Shown here: piece after piece, positions 1-8,929 of the stretch | Layout of the letters: every line of letters begins with the position of its first letter | Numbering within the stretch: position 1 is the first letter of the stretch | From: Chitinophaga fulva | GTDB taxonomy: Bacteria > Bacteroidota > Bacteroidia > Chitinophagales > Chitinophagaceae | NCBI RefSeq assembly: GCF_012927205.1 | Contig: NZ_JABBGC010000001.1 | Coordinates: 3,658,810-3,722,809, forward strand | Direction of reading: 5' to 3' | DNA length: 64,000 bases | Notes under the pieces: generated by a model | Database searches by the model: none | Told to the model about the DNA's origin: nothing | What the model saw: only the letters and a program-made list of their open reading frames with translations | Made by a program: the position numbers and the translations under genes

Positions 1-288
1 TAACTTTTTTAAAGGAATCCGGAGTCGCATTCCGGTTGGAGAACAGAACATTGATCATAGGGAAACAGTAAACAATCGAATCTAAATCTAAATCAACCAG
101 TAATCGTGCCCGCTGGCGGGCCGTTATGGAAAAAACAGTGAACAACAATTTCAAATATCAATCTGATGTCTGCCTGTAATAGAAAACCGAAAGTGCTTCG
201 ACCCACTTCCGGCTGGATGGTTACAGTCATGCAAAAACGTTGAGTGTTCCAGAACACCATTTTTTACAAGCCAAACCGCTGCAAAGTT
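1..288. other. Upstream region of the susC-like gene, no gene recognised
   Basis: I see no convincing coding sequence here. It holds a compact perfect inverted repeat at 108-121 (GCCCGC, 2-nt loop, GCGGGC) and AT-rich flanks, so it is probably the promoter and 5' leader of the SusC gene. SusC proteins with an STN domain, as here, are often preceded by an anti-sigma factor/ECF sigma pair; none is visible, so such a pair, if present, lies left of the window. Confidence 0.5.
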
Positions 289-3200
289 ATGCAAAAAACT
301 GCTCTTTGCAACCAGGCGTGCTATGCCCCTGTGCCAACAGGAAGCCGTGTCCGTCAAGGGTTGCCAACCAAAATGCTGTTAGTCATGAAGCTGACTTTTT
401 TCTTTCTTACCGCTGTGATGTTGCAAGCCAGTGCTGCCGGATATGCCCAGCTGATCACCTGGTCCGGCCGGAATGTGCCAGTGGAAAAGATCTTCGGTGT
501 CATCCGGCAACAATCCGGGTATACCATCGTTGCCAGCAGGGATGTGCTGCAGAAAGCACGCCCGGTGACCATCTCGGCGGAGAATATGCCGGTAACGGAA
601 TTCCTTGACCTGGTATTAAGGGATCAACCGCTGAAGTATGTGATCGAAAACAAATCCATCTTTATTTCTCCTAAAACAACCAACCACGCTGCCCCGTCCA
701 TCACCATGGAGGCGGCAGCACCGCTGGACATCAAAGGCAGGGTTATCGACGAAAGCGGTAACCCCCTGCCCGGCGTATCGGTGAGGGTGAAAGGTACCGC
801 ACAGGGTATCTCCACCGGCACCGACGGCGGGTTCGCGCTGCGCGTGCCCGCAGATGGCCCGGTGGTACTACAGTTCACCTACCTGGGCATGGTGCCACAG
901 GAAGTGACCGTTTCAGCCAGCAGCTCCCTCAACATGATCATCACCATGAAAATGGCGGTGGAACAGCAGAATGAAGTGGTGGTAGTAGGATATGGCACCA
1001 AAAAAAGAAGTGATGTCACCGGTTCTATTTCTTCCGTACCTACCGAACGTCTTAAAAATCTGCCTGTGACCAACGTACTGCAGGCAGTACAGGGCTCTGC
1101 CGCTGGTATCAACATCGTGAACAATACCAGCAAACCGGGCAGCTCTCCTGCATTTTATCTCCGTGGCATGAAATCCATCAACGCCAGCAATGCACCACTG
1201 ATTGTACTGGACGGCGTGCCTTTCGGCGGTACCTACAATGACATCAACCCCAATGATATCGCTGCCATCGATGTGCTGAAAGATGTTTCCGCTACGGCTA
1301 TCTACGGTGCCCGTGGCGCTAACGGCGTGATCATGATCACTACCAAAAGAGGAAAGTCCGGTAAACCGGTGATCTCCTACAACGCTTATGCCGGCCCGGA
1401 ATTTCAATCGAATGTAATGAAGAACATGAACGGGGAACAATACCGTACCAAGAACCATTGGTACAATATTCAGGCTGGCCGCCCTACGGCGCCCGACCTG
1501 CCTTACCTCTCCGAACAAACGAATTACGCCAACGGCGTACCGGAAGTGAACTGGCAGAAGGAAATCGGCCAGCAGGGTTACATCCAAAGCCATGAGCTGA
1601 GCCTCTCCGGTGGGACCGACAACGTAAAATACTATGTGTCCGGCACCTACCTCAAACAGGATGGTACCATTAAGGGGTTCCAGTTCAACCGTAGCAGCAT
1701 CCGCGCCAATATAGACGCGAACGTTACTTCCTGGCTGAAAACAGGGCTGAACATGTTCCTCGTCAACAACAACAGCGACGGCGGTAAAGCCACCCTCTTC
1801 GATGCTAACTCTCTCAGCCCTTACGGTACGCTCTACAACGCGAAAGGCGATTATGAAGTGTATCCCATCGCGCCACAGACATTGTACCAAAGCCCGCTCG
1901 TGAACACCTACAACCCTGGCCTGAACCGCAACAAAAACATGTCCGCCAGCGGATATGCAGAAGTGGCGCCTGGTTTTGTGAAAGGCCTTAAATACCGCGT
2001 CAACGGCTCTTATGGCTACAGGCCCACGCGCACTGCCGATTACTTCGGCCGCAAAGCCGGCGACCAGTTGGGCTCTGCTGAGGTATACAATGAAGAAACC
2101 AAACAATGGATCGTAGAAAACCTGTTGACCTACGCGACCAATTTCAATAAACATGGTCTGGACTTCACCGCTCTGTACAGTGCGCAGCGCGATGAGCTGT
2201 TCTCCACCAGGCTCAAGGCCAATTCCTTCATCAACGATAATCTCGACTTCAACAACCTCACCGCCGGCCAGGTACAGAAAACAGAGTCGCGTTATACCAG
2301 CAGCAGCCTGTTGTCACAGATGTTCCGTGCTAACTACACTTACGACAGCCGTTACCTGGTGACAGCCACTATCCGCCGCGATGGTTTCTCCGGCTTCGGT
2401 CAGAATAATAAATACGGTGTGTTCCCCTCTGTAGCAGTAGGCTGGAATGTGCACAACGAAAAATTTATGGCCGCCACCGCACCGGTGATCTCGCAGCTGA
2501 AACTGCGTGCCTCTTATGGTAAATCCGGTAACCAGGCCATCGGCGCCTATCAGACGCTGACAAGGCTGAACACCGCCCAATATATTTACGACGGCATCAC
2601 CACCATCGGCGTTGTTCCCGATGTTCTCGGTAATCCCAACCTCAAATGGGAAACTACCAAAGGCCTCAACGTAGGTATCGACTTCGCCCTCTGGAACAAC
2701 CGCTTAAGCGGTACCATCGAAGCTTACAGCACCAACACCTACGATCTGTTGCTCAGCCGGAAAATACCAGCTATCAGCGGCTACACTTCCGTGTTCGACA
2801 ACATCGGTAAAACAGCCAATAAAGGACTTGAAATATTACTCAACAGCCGTAACATACAGTCGGATAATTTCACCTGGCAAACATCTTTCAATATCTCTTT
2901 CAACAAAAACAAAGTGGTATCACTTTATGGAGATAACAAAGATGACATCACCAACAACCTGTTTATCGGTAAACCACTGTTAGGCATATACGATTATACC
3001 ATGGTGGGTATCTGGCAGGAAGGAGAGGACATGAAAATAGACCCGGGCGCAAAACCAGGTTACATCAAGTTCCTGGACCGCGATGGCAACGGTAAAATCG
3101 ACGCGGCTGACCGCTCTTACCTGGGCACACAATTGCCTAAATACATTGCCGGCCTCACGAACACATTTACCTATAAAAATTTGTCACTGAATATCTTTAT

Positions 3201-3642
3201 CCAGGATGTACATGGACTGTTACGTCCAAACAGCTTCCTGGACAACCGCGACCAGGGCGGCACCGTGAACCTGCCTGCCGAAATTCCTTACTGGACTTCA
3301 GAAAATAAAATCAATACCAACCCGTCGCTGGTATATACCAATCCAAGAGGATATAAATATGCACAGGACCCTTCCTTTATCCGTATCAAAGACGTAACGC
3401 TGAGCTACACCTTCGATAAAAAAATGCTGGAGCGTTCTAAAATCGGTAACCTGATGATGTATGTAAGCGGCCGGAATCTGGGCACTTTCACCAAATGGAA
3501 CGGCTGGGACCCTGAAACAGCGCCTTCCGGCCAGGTTTCCAATGCCACCAAGCTGAATAACGGCCAGGGAGGCGGACAACAAAGTTCCGACTTCTATCCG
3601 CTGTCAGCCACCATCGTGTTTGGCGTTAACATCAGTCTGTAA
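289..3642 (+). CDS. SusC-family TonB-dependent outer membrane transporter with STN domain
   Basis: This is the outer membrane channel of a SusCD glycan importer, energised by TonB. I chose the ATG at 289 (1117 aa) over an upstream GTG at 244, because the product then has the short polar N-terminal extension common in Chitinophaga SusC proteins, followed by a signal peptide around MKLTFFFLTAVMLQASAAGYA. In order it shows an STN (secretin/TonB N-terminal) domain at about residues 64-125, a CarboxypepD_reg-like domain at about 145-230 (GRVIDESGNPLPGVSV), the SusC TonB-box region (VVVVGYGTKKRSDVTGS), the plug, and a long beta-barrel ending in aromatic/hydrophobic residues. The STN domain implies signalling to an anti-sigma factor, by analogy with FecA-type receptors. 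SusD starts 18 bp downstream, so the two form an operon. Confidence 0.95.
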   Translation: MQKTALCNQACYAPVPTGSRVRQGLPTKMLLVMKLTFFFLTAVMLQASAAGYAQLITWSGRNVPVEKIFGVIRQQSGYTIVASRDVLQKARPVTISAENMPVTEFLDLVLRDQPLKYVIENKSIFISPKTTNHAAPSITMEAAAPLDIKGRVIDESGNPLPGVSVRVKGTAQGISTGTDGGFALRVPADGPVVLQFTYLGMVPQEVTVSASSSLNMIITMKMAVEQQNEVVVVGYGTKKRSDVTGSISSVPTERLKNLPVTNVLQAVQGSAAGINIVNNTSKPGSSPAFYLRGMKSINASNAPLIVLDGVPFGGTYNDINPNDIAAIDVLKDVSATAIYGARGANGVIMITTKRGKSGKPVISYNAYAGPEFQSNVMKNMNGEQYRTKNHWYNIQAGRPTAPDLPYLSEQTNYANGVPEVNWQKEIGQQGYIQSHELSLSGGTDNVKYYVSGTYLKQDGTIKGFQFNRSSIRANIDANVTSWLKTGLNMFLVNNNSDGGKATLFDANSLSPYGTLYNAKGDYEVYPIAPQTLYQSPLVNTYNPGLNRNKNMSASGYAEVAPGFVKGLKYRVNGSYGYRPTRTADYFGRKAGDQLGSAEVYNEETKQWIVENLLTYATNFNKHGLDFTALYSAQRDELFSTRLKANSFINDNLDFNNLTAGQVQKTESRYTSSSLLSQMFRANYTYDSRYLVTATIRRDGFSGFGQNNKYGVFPSVAVGWNVHNEKFMAATAPVISQLKLRASYGKSGNQAIGAYQTLTRLNTAQYIYDGITTIGVVPDVLGNPNLKWETTKGLNVGIDFALWNNRLSGTIEAYSTNTYDLLLSRKIPAISGYTSVFDNIGKTANKGLEILLNSRNIQSDNFTWQTSFNISFNKNKVVSLYGDNKDDITNNLFIGKPLLGIYDYTMVGIWQEGEDMKIDPGAKPGYIKFLDRDGNGKIDAADRSYLGTQLPKYIAGLTNTFTYKNLSLNIFIQDVHGLLRPNSFLDNRDQGGTVNLPAEIPYWTSENKINTNPSLVYTNPRGYKYAQDPSFIRIKDVTLSYTFDKKMLERSKIGNLMMYVSGRNLGTFTKWNGWDPETAPSGQVSNATKLNNGQGGGQQSSDFYPLSATIVFGVNISL

Positions 3643-3660
3643 TTTTAAACATGTAAGACC

Positions 3661-5247
3661 ATGAAGAAATCATCTTATATATACGGTATCTTGCTGGCAG
3701 GCCTGGTTATCACCGGCGGCACATCCTGCAGCAAACATTTCCTCGATGAAGAACTGAAATCCCAATATGCACCGGACAACACGCTGGTGGATGAACTGGG
3801 CTTTGAAGCCGCCAGCACCGGTATGCAAAGCATCGTCCGTAATGACTACGGCAATATACAAGGGTTGCTGGCTACTTTTTATGTAGGCACAGACATGGCC
3901 ATTACCGGCCAGCCTAATACGGTGCAGGCGCCCTACGAAGATTACCGCAACCTCAACTCGCAGACCGGCTCTTTGTCTAACATCTGGAACTGGAACTACC
4001 GCGTGATCAATGCGGCGAATAATATCATTGTCAGCGCTGATAACCCGAAAGCCACGCTCACGCCACAGCAGCGCGCTTTCTATAAAGCGGAGGCCGGCTT
4101 CTTCCGGGCATATGCCTACAACCAGCTGTCTATCCTCTTCGGCGGCGTGCCCATCGTCAAAGAACCGGTGACCGTGCCACGTACGGATTATACCCGTGCG
4201 TCCGAAGCAGCGGTGATAGATTTCATCATCAGCGACCTCACTTTCGCGGAAGCCAATCTGCCTGACCCGGCTAACGTGAAGAAACAGGGCCGTATCAATA
4301 AATTCGCTGCCTCCCAGCTGCTGGCAGAAGCACTGCTGCGCGCCAACAAACCCGCTGATGCGGAAGCTGCTGCCAAACGCGTGATCGACAGCAAATTCTT
4401 TACCCTCATCACCGCCCGCTACGGTACAAAAGCATCCCTGCCCGGTGATCCCTTCGCGGATATGTTTACCTATGGCAACATGCGCCGCAGCCAGGGCAAT
4501 ACGGAGGCGATCTGGGTAATAGAACAACAGTACAACATCCCCGGCGGTGGCAGCACCGAATTTGATCAGCGTCGCCGCGAATGGGGACCCTTCTATGTAA
4601 ACGTGCAGGGCATGAAAGTATGTGACTCCCTCGGCGGCCGTGGTATCGGCAGGATCAGGCCTACCAACTGGTGGACATACGAACTGTATGAGAAAACCGA
4701 TATGCGTAATTCTCCTTACAATGTCCGTCGTACTTATTATTACAACGATCCGGCTTTTGCCAAATACGGTCAACAGGTGTTCCCTACCGGTTTTGATACC
4801 ATTCAGAACATGTACGCACATACGACGAAATGGTATGAATTCCAGCCACAGGATATACAGGGCGCACAGTCTTATAAAGACCGCATACAAATGCGCCTTG
4901 GCGAAACTTACCTGTTGTTAGCGGAAGCGCAACTGTTACAGGGCCGCAACGCTGACGCCGCGGCCAGTATCAACGTTGTCCGTGGTCGTGCCAAGGCGAC
5001 ACCGGTACAGCCTACAGAAGTAACCATGGACTACCTGCTCGATGAAAGAGCCCGTGAACTGACAGCAGAAGAGTTGAGAAGGCTCACTCTGATACGTACT
5101 AAAAAACTGGTGGAACGCGTACGTAAATACAATCCGAAAGTGGCGCCTACTATCGCTGATTTTAACATACACCTGCCCATCCCGCAGTCAGAGATTGATG
5201 TGAACAAAGATGCGGTGCTGACGCAGAACGACGGTTATCAGAAATAA
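3661..5247 (+). CDS. SusD-family glycan-binding surface lipoprotein
   Basis: This 528-aa protein begins with a lipoprotein signal peptide ending at GGTSCSKHF (acylated Cys23). It shows SusD/RagB features: an alpha-helical TPR-like N-terminal half (for example the segment around QQRAFYKAEAGFFRAYAY) and a C-terminal part ending in the typical IPQSEIDVNKDAVLTQNDGY. Such ending motifs (IP..E...N..L.QN.GY) are diagnostic of SusD. The protein is expected to cap the SusC barrel on the cell surface and to capture the oligosaccharide. It lies between SusC and two glycosidases, which suggests a galactose- and fucose-containing ligand. Confidence 0.95.
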   Translation: MKKSSYIYGILLAGLVITGGTSCSKHFLDEELKSQYAPDNTLVDELGFEAASTGMQSIVRNDYGNIQGLLATFYVGTDMAITGQPNTVQAPYEDYRNLNSQTGSLSNIWNWNYRVINAANNIIVSADNPKATLTPQQRAFYKAEAGFFRAYAYNQLSILFGGVPIVKEPVTVPRTDYTRASEAAVIDFIISDLTFAEANLPDPANVKKQGRINKFAASQLLAEALLRANKPADAEAAAKRVIDSKFFTLITARYGTKASLPGDPFADMFTYGNMRRSQGNTEAIWVIEQQYNIPGGGSTEFDQRRREWGPFYVNVQGMKVCDSLGGRGIGRIRPTNWWTYELYEKTDMRNSPYNVRRTYYYNDPAFAKYGQQVFPTGFDTIQNMYAHTTKWYEFQPQDIQGAQSYKDRIQMRLGETYLLLAEAQLLQGRNADAAASINVVRGRAKATPVQPTEVTMDYLLDERARELTAEELRRLTLIRTKKLVERVRKYNPKVAPTIADFNIHLPIPQSEIDVNKDAVLTQNDGYQK

Positions 5248-5252
5248 TTTTT

Positions 5253-7313
5253 ATGAAGAAATTTTCACTGGCCGGTATGCTGTGTGTATCCCTGTTTTTA
5301 CGGGGATACGCACAGGAAGGCCGCAACGTACTGCCTTTCAACGACGGCTGGTCTTTCCGTAAAGGCGCGCTGTCCACTGACAAAAATCAACCGGACACCG
5401 GTTGGATGAATGTAACGGTACCGCATACCTGGAATAATAAGGATATGCAGGAAGGCAAAAACTTCTATGCCGGCGAAGCCTGCTACCGCAAAGTGTTTAC
5501 GGTAAGCCCGCAATGGAAAGGCAAGCGTTTGTTCCTGCGTTTTGAAGGCGTGGGATCTGTTGCCAGCCTGTATGTCAACAACCGGCTGATAGGGGAGCAT
5601 AAAGGTTCCTATTCCGCATTCTGTTATGAGATCACGCACTCGGTGAAATACGGCGAAGAGAACACTTTTGTGGTGAAAGCCAATAACAGCGCCCGGGAAG
5701 ATGTATTGCCCATCAATCATTTCCTGTTTGGCATCTTCGGCGGCATCTACCGGCCGGTAAGCCTCATCGTTACCAACGATATCAATATCACCACCACAGA
5801 TTATGCGTCGCCGGGTATCTATATCCGTCAGGGTGATGTGAGCGCACAAAGGGCGGCGATCAACGTGACAGCCAAGATCGAAAACAAACAGTTGCATCAT
5901 AAAGACATTACGGTGCAGACAGTGATCAAAGACCGTCAGGGTAAACAGGTGGCCGTCAACAGTAAAAAAGTAAATGTCAGTCCGCAGGGTATTAATATCA
6001 TCCGGCAGGACCTGCTGGTGAACCAGCCGCATTTATGGAACGGCCAAAAAGATCCTTACCTGTACTCGCTCACTACTACGGTGATAGCCGATGGTAAAAC
6101 GCTGGACGCCGTAACACAACCGCTGGGCATCCGTCGTTTTGAGGTAGTGCCGGGCAAAGGTTTTTTCCTGAACGGCCAGTCTTACGTGATGCATGGCGTT
6201 ACCCGTCATCAGGAATGGCAGGACTATGGCAATGCGCTTTCCAACGCACAGCACAAAGCAGACCTCGACCTGATCAAGGAAATAGGCGCTACCGCTATCC
6301 GTTTTGCGCATTATCAGCAGGCAGAATACCTGTATTCTCAGTGTGATAGCATGGGGTTTGTAATATGGGCGGAAATACCTTTCGTTAATAATTCTTCCGG
6401 TAAGGAAGGTGATAACGCCAAACAACAGCTGACAGAACTGATCCGGCAGAACTTCAACCATCCGGCCATCTATGTATGGGGACTGCATAACGAAGTATAT
6501 GCCAAAACGCCTGATGAACATGTGGCCGTGCTCACACGTCAGTTGAATGACCTGGCCAAAACAGAAGATCCTGACCGCTACACGACCGCAGTCAGTGGTT
6601 ATGGTGAAATGGACCGGCCAGCCAATCTCGCGGCCGATATACAAGGTATGAACCGCTACTACGGCTGGTACGAAGGGAAGATAGAAGACATTGAAGGCTG
6701 GGTGAAAGGACTGGAACAAAAGTATCCGGACTATAAACTGATGCTCACAGAATATGGTGCCGATGGTAATATCAATCAACATACAGACACACTGTCCACC
6801 AACTTTAACCCGGTAAATGGGCAGTTCTTTCCTGAGACTTATCAGACGGCCACACACGTAAAACAATGGGCCGTCATTGAACAGCATCCTTATATTGCCG
6901 CTTCCTATTTGTGGAACACGTTTGAGTTTGCCGTGCCCATGTGGAACAGGGGAGGGGTGAATGCCCGTAACCTGAAGGGGTTGATCACGTACGACCGTAA
7001 ACAGAAAAAAGATGCTTTCTTCTGGTACAAAGCCAACTGGAACCCGGAGCCGATGATCTATATTGCGGAGCGCCGCAATAATATCCGCAAGCAGGCGAAG
7101 GTGCAGGTGGAAGTGTTCAGCAATATGGAGAAGGTGTCCCTTTCCGTGAATAACGGTAAACCGTTGACCGGCAAGCAGGGAGCTAATAAGAGAGATGTTC
7201 TTTTTGAGAACGTTATCCTGCAACCCGGTGCTAATACCATCATTGCCACCGGTGTTCAGAACGGGAAGATATTGACAGACACGATCACCTGGCAACTACA
7301 GGTATCGGAATAA
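5253..7313 (+). CDS. Glycoside hydrolase family 2 protein, likely beta-galactosidase-type
   Basis: The 686-aa product starts with a signal peptide (MKKFSLAGMLCVSLFLRGYA) and is therefore periplasmic or surface exposed. The N-terminal part is a GH2 sugar-binding jelly roll (FNDGWSFRKG, VPHTWNNKD, RLFLRFEGVGS), followed by an Ig-like domain and a TIM barrel. The GH2 acid/base lies in GLHNEVY (Glu414) and the nucleophile in LTEYGADG (Glu500). The length is shorter than E. coli LacZ but normal for Bacteroidota GH2 enzymes. The gene starts 5 bp after susD and precedes a fucosidase, so it likely acts on an exposed beta-linked galactosyl (or related) residue. GH2 also contains beta-glucuronidases and mannosidases, so the exact substrate is uncertain. 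Confidence 0.92.
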   Translation: MKKFSLAGMLCVSLFLRGYAQEGRNVLPFNDGWSFRKGALSTDKNQPDTGWMNVTVPHTWNNKDMQEGKNFYAGEACYRKVFTVSPQWKGKRLFLRFEGVGSVASLYVNNRLIGEHKGSYSAFCYEITHSVKYGEENTFVVKANNSAREDVLPINHFLFGIFGGIYRPVSLIVTNDINITTTDYASPGIYIRQGDVSAQRAAINVTAKIENKQLHHKDITVQTVIKDRQGKQVAVNSKKVNVSPQGINIIRQDLLVNQPHLWNGQKDPYLYSLTTTVIADGKTLDAVTQPLGIRRFEVVPGKGFFLNGQSYVMHGVTRHQEWQDYGNALSNAQHKADLDLIKEIGATAIRFAHYQQAEYLYSQCDSMGFVIWAEIPFVNNSSGKEGDNAKQQLTELIRQNFNHPAIYVWGLHNEVYAKTPDEHVAVLTRQLNDLAKTEDPDRYTTAVSGYGEMDRPANLAADIQGMNRYYGWYEGKIEDIEGWVKGLEQKYPDYKLMLTEYGADGNINQHTDTLSTNFNPVNGQFFPETYQTATHVKQWAVIEQHPYIAASYLWNTFEFAVPMWNRGGVNARNLKGLITYDRKQKKDAFFWYKANWNPEPMIYIAERRNNIRKQAKVQVEVFSNMEKVSLSVNNGKPLTGKQGANKRDVLFENVILQPGANTIIATGVQNGKILTDTITWQLQVSE

Positions 7314-7316
7314 AAT

Positions 7317-8768
7317 ATGATCATCATGATGAATAAAATAATTACCGGCATACTGACCGCGGCCTGTTGCACTTTCATGATGCAGGCCACTGCACAGGAG
7401 CAGCAGCTGAAGAAAGATACCATCGCATTAATACATGGCGCGCACCGGATGGGTAACCGCACCGATGCTGATATGGCCCGCTGGCGGTCACTCCGCTTCG
7501 GACAGTTCATTCACTGGGGACTGTATGCCATCCCCGGAGGAGAATGGAATGGTAAGACTTACAATGGCGCCGCCGAATGGATCCGCTCGTGGAAAGAGAT
7601 GCCGCATGAAGATTATGATAAATTGTACCGTCAGTTCAACCCGGTGAATTTTAATCCACAGCAATGGGCGGCACAGGCCAAAAGCATGGGCGCCAAATAC
7701 ATGATCATCACCACCAAACACCATGATGGGTTTTGTTTGTGGCCAAGCAAGTATTCAAAATATACCATCGCTTCTTCCCCATGGAAGAAGGATTTGCTGG
7801 GACCGATGATCGAGGCTTACAATAAAGCAGGCATTGATGTGCACCTGTATTTTTCCATCATCGACTGGAACCATCCGGACTATCGCGCATCGCTGAAGAA
7901 TGCCGCCGATTCCGCCGCCGGTAAGCGTTTTCAGGTGTTTGTCAAAAATCAGTTGGCAGAACTGTTACAGCGTTATCCCACTATTAAAGGTTTCTGGTTT
8001 GATGGTACCTGGGACGATTCCTGGAAAAACGATGGTGCTTTCAGTGATGAACTGGAACAGTACCTGCAGTCGCTGCATCCCGGGCTGGTGATGGGCAGTC
8101 GTTTACGCGCAGATGAAAAAGGCGCCCGCCACTTTGACTCCAACGGCCGCCTGATGGGCGACTATGAGCAGGGCTGGGAGAGGAAACTGCCGGCAACAAT
8201 AGATGATGTGCATGGCAACGACTGGGAAGCGGTGATGACCGTGCCGGAAAACCAATGGGGCTACCACGCCAAATGGGCCGGGCACGTCAAAACGGTCAAT
8301 GAGATATTGGAGATGCTGGTGAAGAGTGTATCGCTTAATGGCAACTTTGTGCTCAATTTCGGCCCTAAAGCAGATGGCACCTACCGTACCGAAGAGCAAC
8401 AACTGATGACCGGTATCGGGCAGTGGATGAAGGTGAATGGAGATGCTATTTACAACGGTACTTACGCCGGTTTTGAAAAACAGGACTGGGGATATTATAT
8501 CCGTAAAGCAGGAACAGACAGCGTGTACATGGTTGTATTTAATATACCCGTCTCCGGTAGTCTGCGGGTGAAGCTGCCAGCGCGTACTTCACTGACCGGC
8601 GCGTCTGTGCTGCAAAGCAATGCTACCCTCACACCGGAGCTGATTGGTCGTAATGAATACTTCATTCATCTGCCAAACAAAACAACAGATTCCCCGGTGG
8701 TCATCTTGTTAAAAACAGTTACCGGAGAGAACAAAGAGAAAGGCAGTTTTGAAAAAGCAAAAACGTAG
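7317..8768 (+). CDS. Alpha-L-fucosidase, glycoside hydrolase family 29
   Basis: The 483-aa secreted enzyme begins with a cluster of ATGs (7317, 7326, 7329); the signal peptide reads MNKIITGILTAACCTFMMQATA from the third. GH29 landmarks are clear: RFGQFIHWGLYAIPGGEW, the KYMIITTKHHDGFCLWPSK block, and GFWFDGTWDD with the catalytic nucleophile Asp229 (counted from 7317). The enzyme should release alpha-linked L-fucose, perhaps before the GH2 enzyme attacks the underlying sugar. The start lies 3 bp after the GH2 stop, so it is the last gene of the SusC-SusD-GH2-GH29 operon. Fucosylated galactosides such as xyloglucan side chains or animal glycans are plausible substrates, by inference only. Confidence 0.95.
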   Translation: MIIMMNKIITGILTAACCTFMMQATAQEQQLKKDTIALIHGAHRMGNRTDADMARWRSLRFGQFIHWGLYAIPGGEWNGKTYNGAAEWIRSWKEMPHEDYDKLYRQFNPVNFNPQQWAAQAKSMGAKYMIITTKHHDGFCLWPSKYSKYTIASSPWKKDLLGPMIEAYNKAGIDVHLYFSIIDWNHPDYRASLKNAADSAAGKRFQVFVKNQLAELLQRYPTIKGFWFDGTWDDSWKNDGAFSDELEQYLQSLHPGLVMGSRLRADEKGARHFDSNGRLMGDYEQGWERKLPATIDDVHGNDWEAVMTVPENQWGYHAKWAGHVKTVNEILEMLVKSVSLNGNFVLNFGPKADGTYRTEEQQLMTGIGQWMKVNGDAIYNGTYAGFEKQDWGYYIRKAGTDSVYMVVFNIPVSGSLRVKLPARTSLTGASVLQSNATLTPELIGRNEYFIHLPNKTTDSPVVILLKTVTGENKEKGSFEKAKT

Positions 8769-8929
8769 ATATTTAGGGATTTTTTGATTTGCGATTTTTT
8801 GATTTCGCGAGATGATAAACGCGAATAAAAATTGATTAAAAAGAAGACCGAAGCGAATTTCGCTTCGGTCTTCTTTTTAATCAGACTATGAAATTGAAAA
8901 ATCGTAAATTAAAAAATTCCTAAATATCA
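8768..8929. terminator. Very long nested hairpin between convergent genes, bidirectional terminator
   Basis: The centre (8834-8855 with 8861-8882) is a perfect 22-bp inverted repeat with a 5-nt loop, rich in A on the left and T on the right so that it can terminate transcription in both directions. Outside it, 8768-8805 pairs with 8891-8928; every mismatch there is a possible G-U pair in the + strand transcript. It lies between the fucosidase (+) and the HtrA-like gene (-), and its right edge covers the last codons of the latter. Confidence 0.85.

Noticed and set aside
913..2154. Long - strand frame (413 codons) opposite the SusC gene
   Set aside because: It is the antisense shadow of a clear SusC coding frame, contains no recognisable domain and has the composition of a reversed high-GC-third-position gene.
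3670..4890. Long - strand frame (406 codons) opposite the SusD gene
   Set aside because: It mirrors the SusD frame and has no protein-like motif.
6033..7295. Long - strand frame (420 codons) opposite the GH2 gene
   Set aside because: It overlaps the GH2 catalytic domain exactly, shows no family motif and has no start context.
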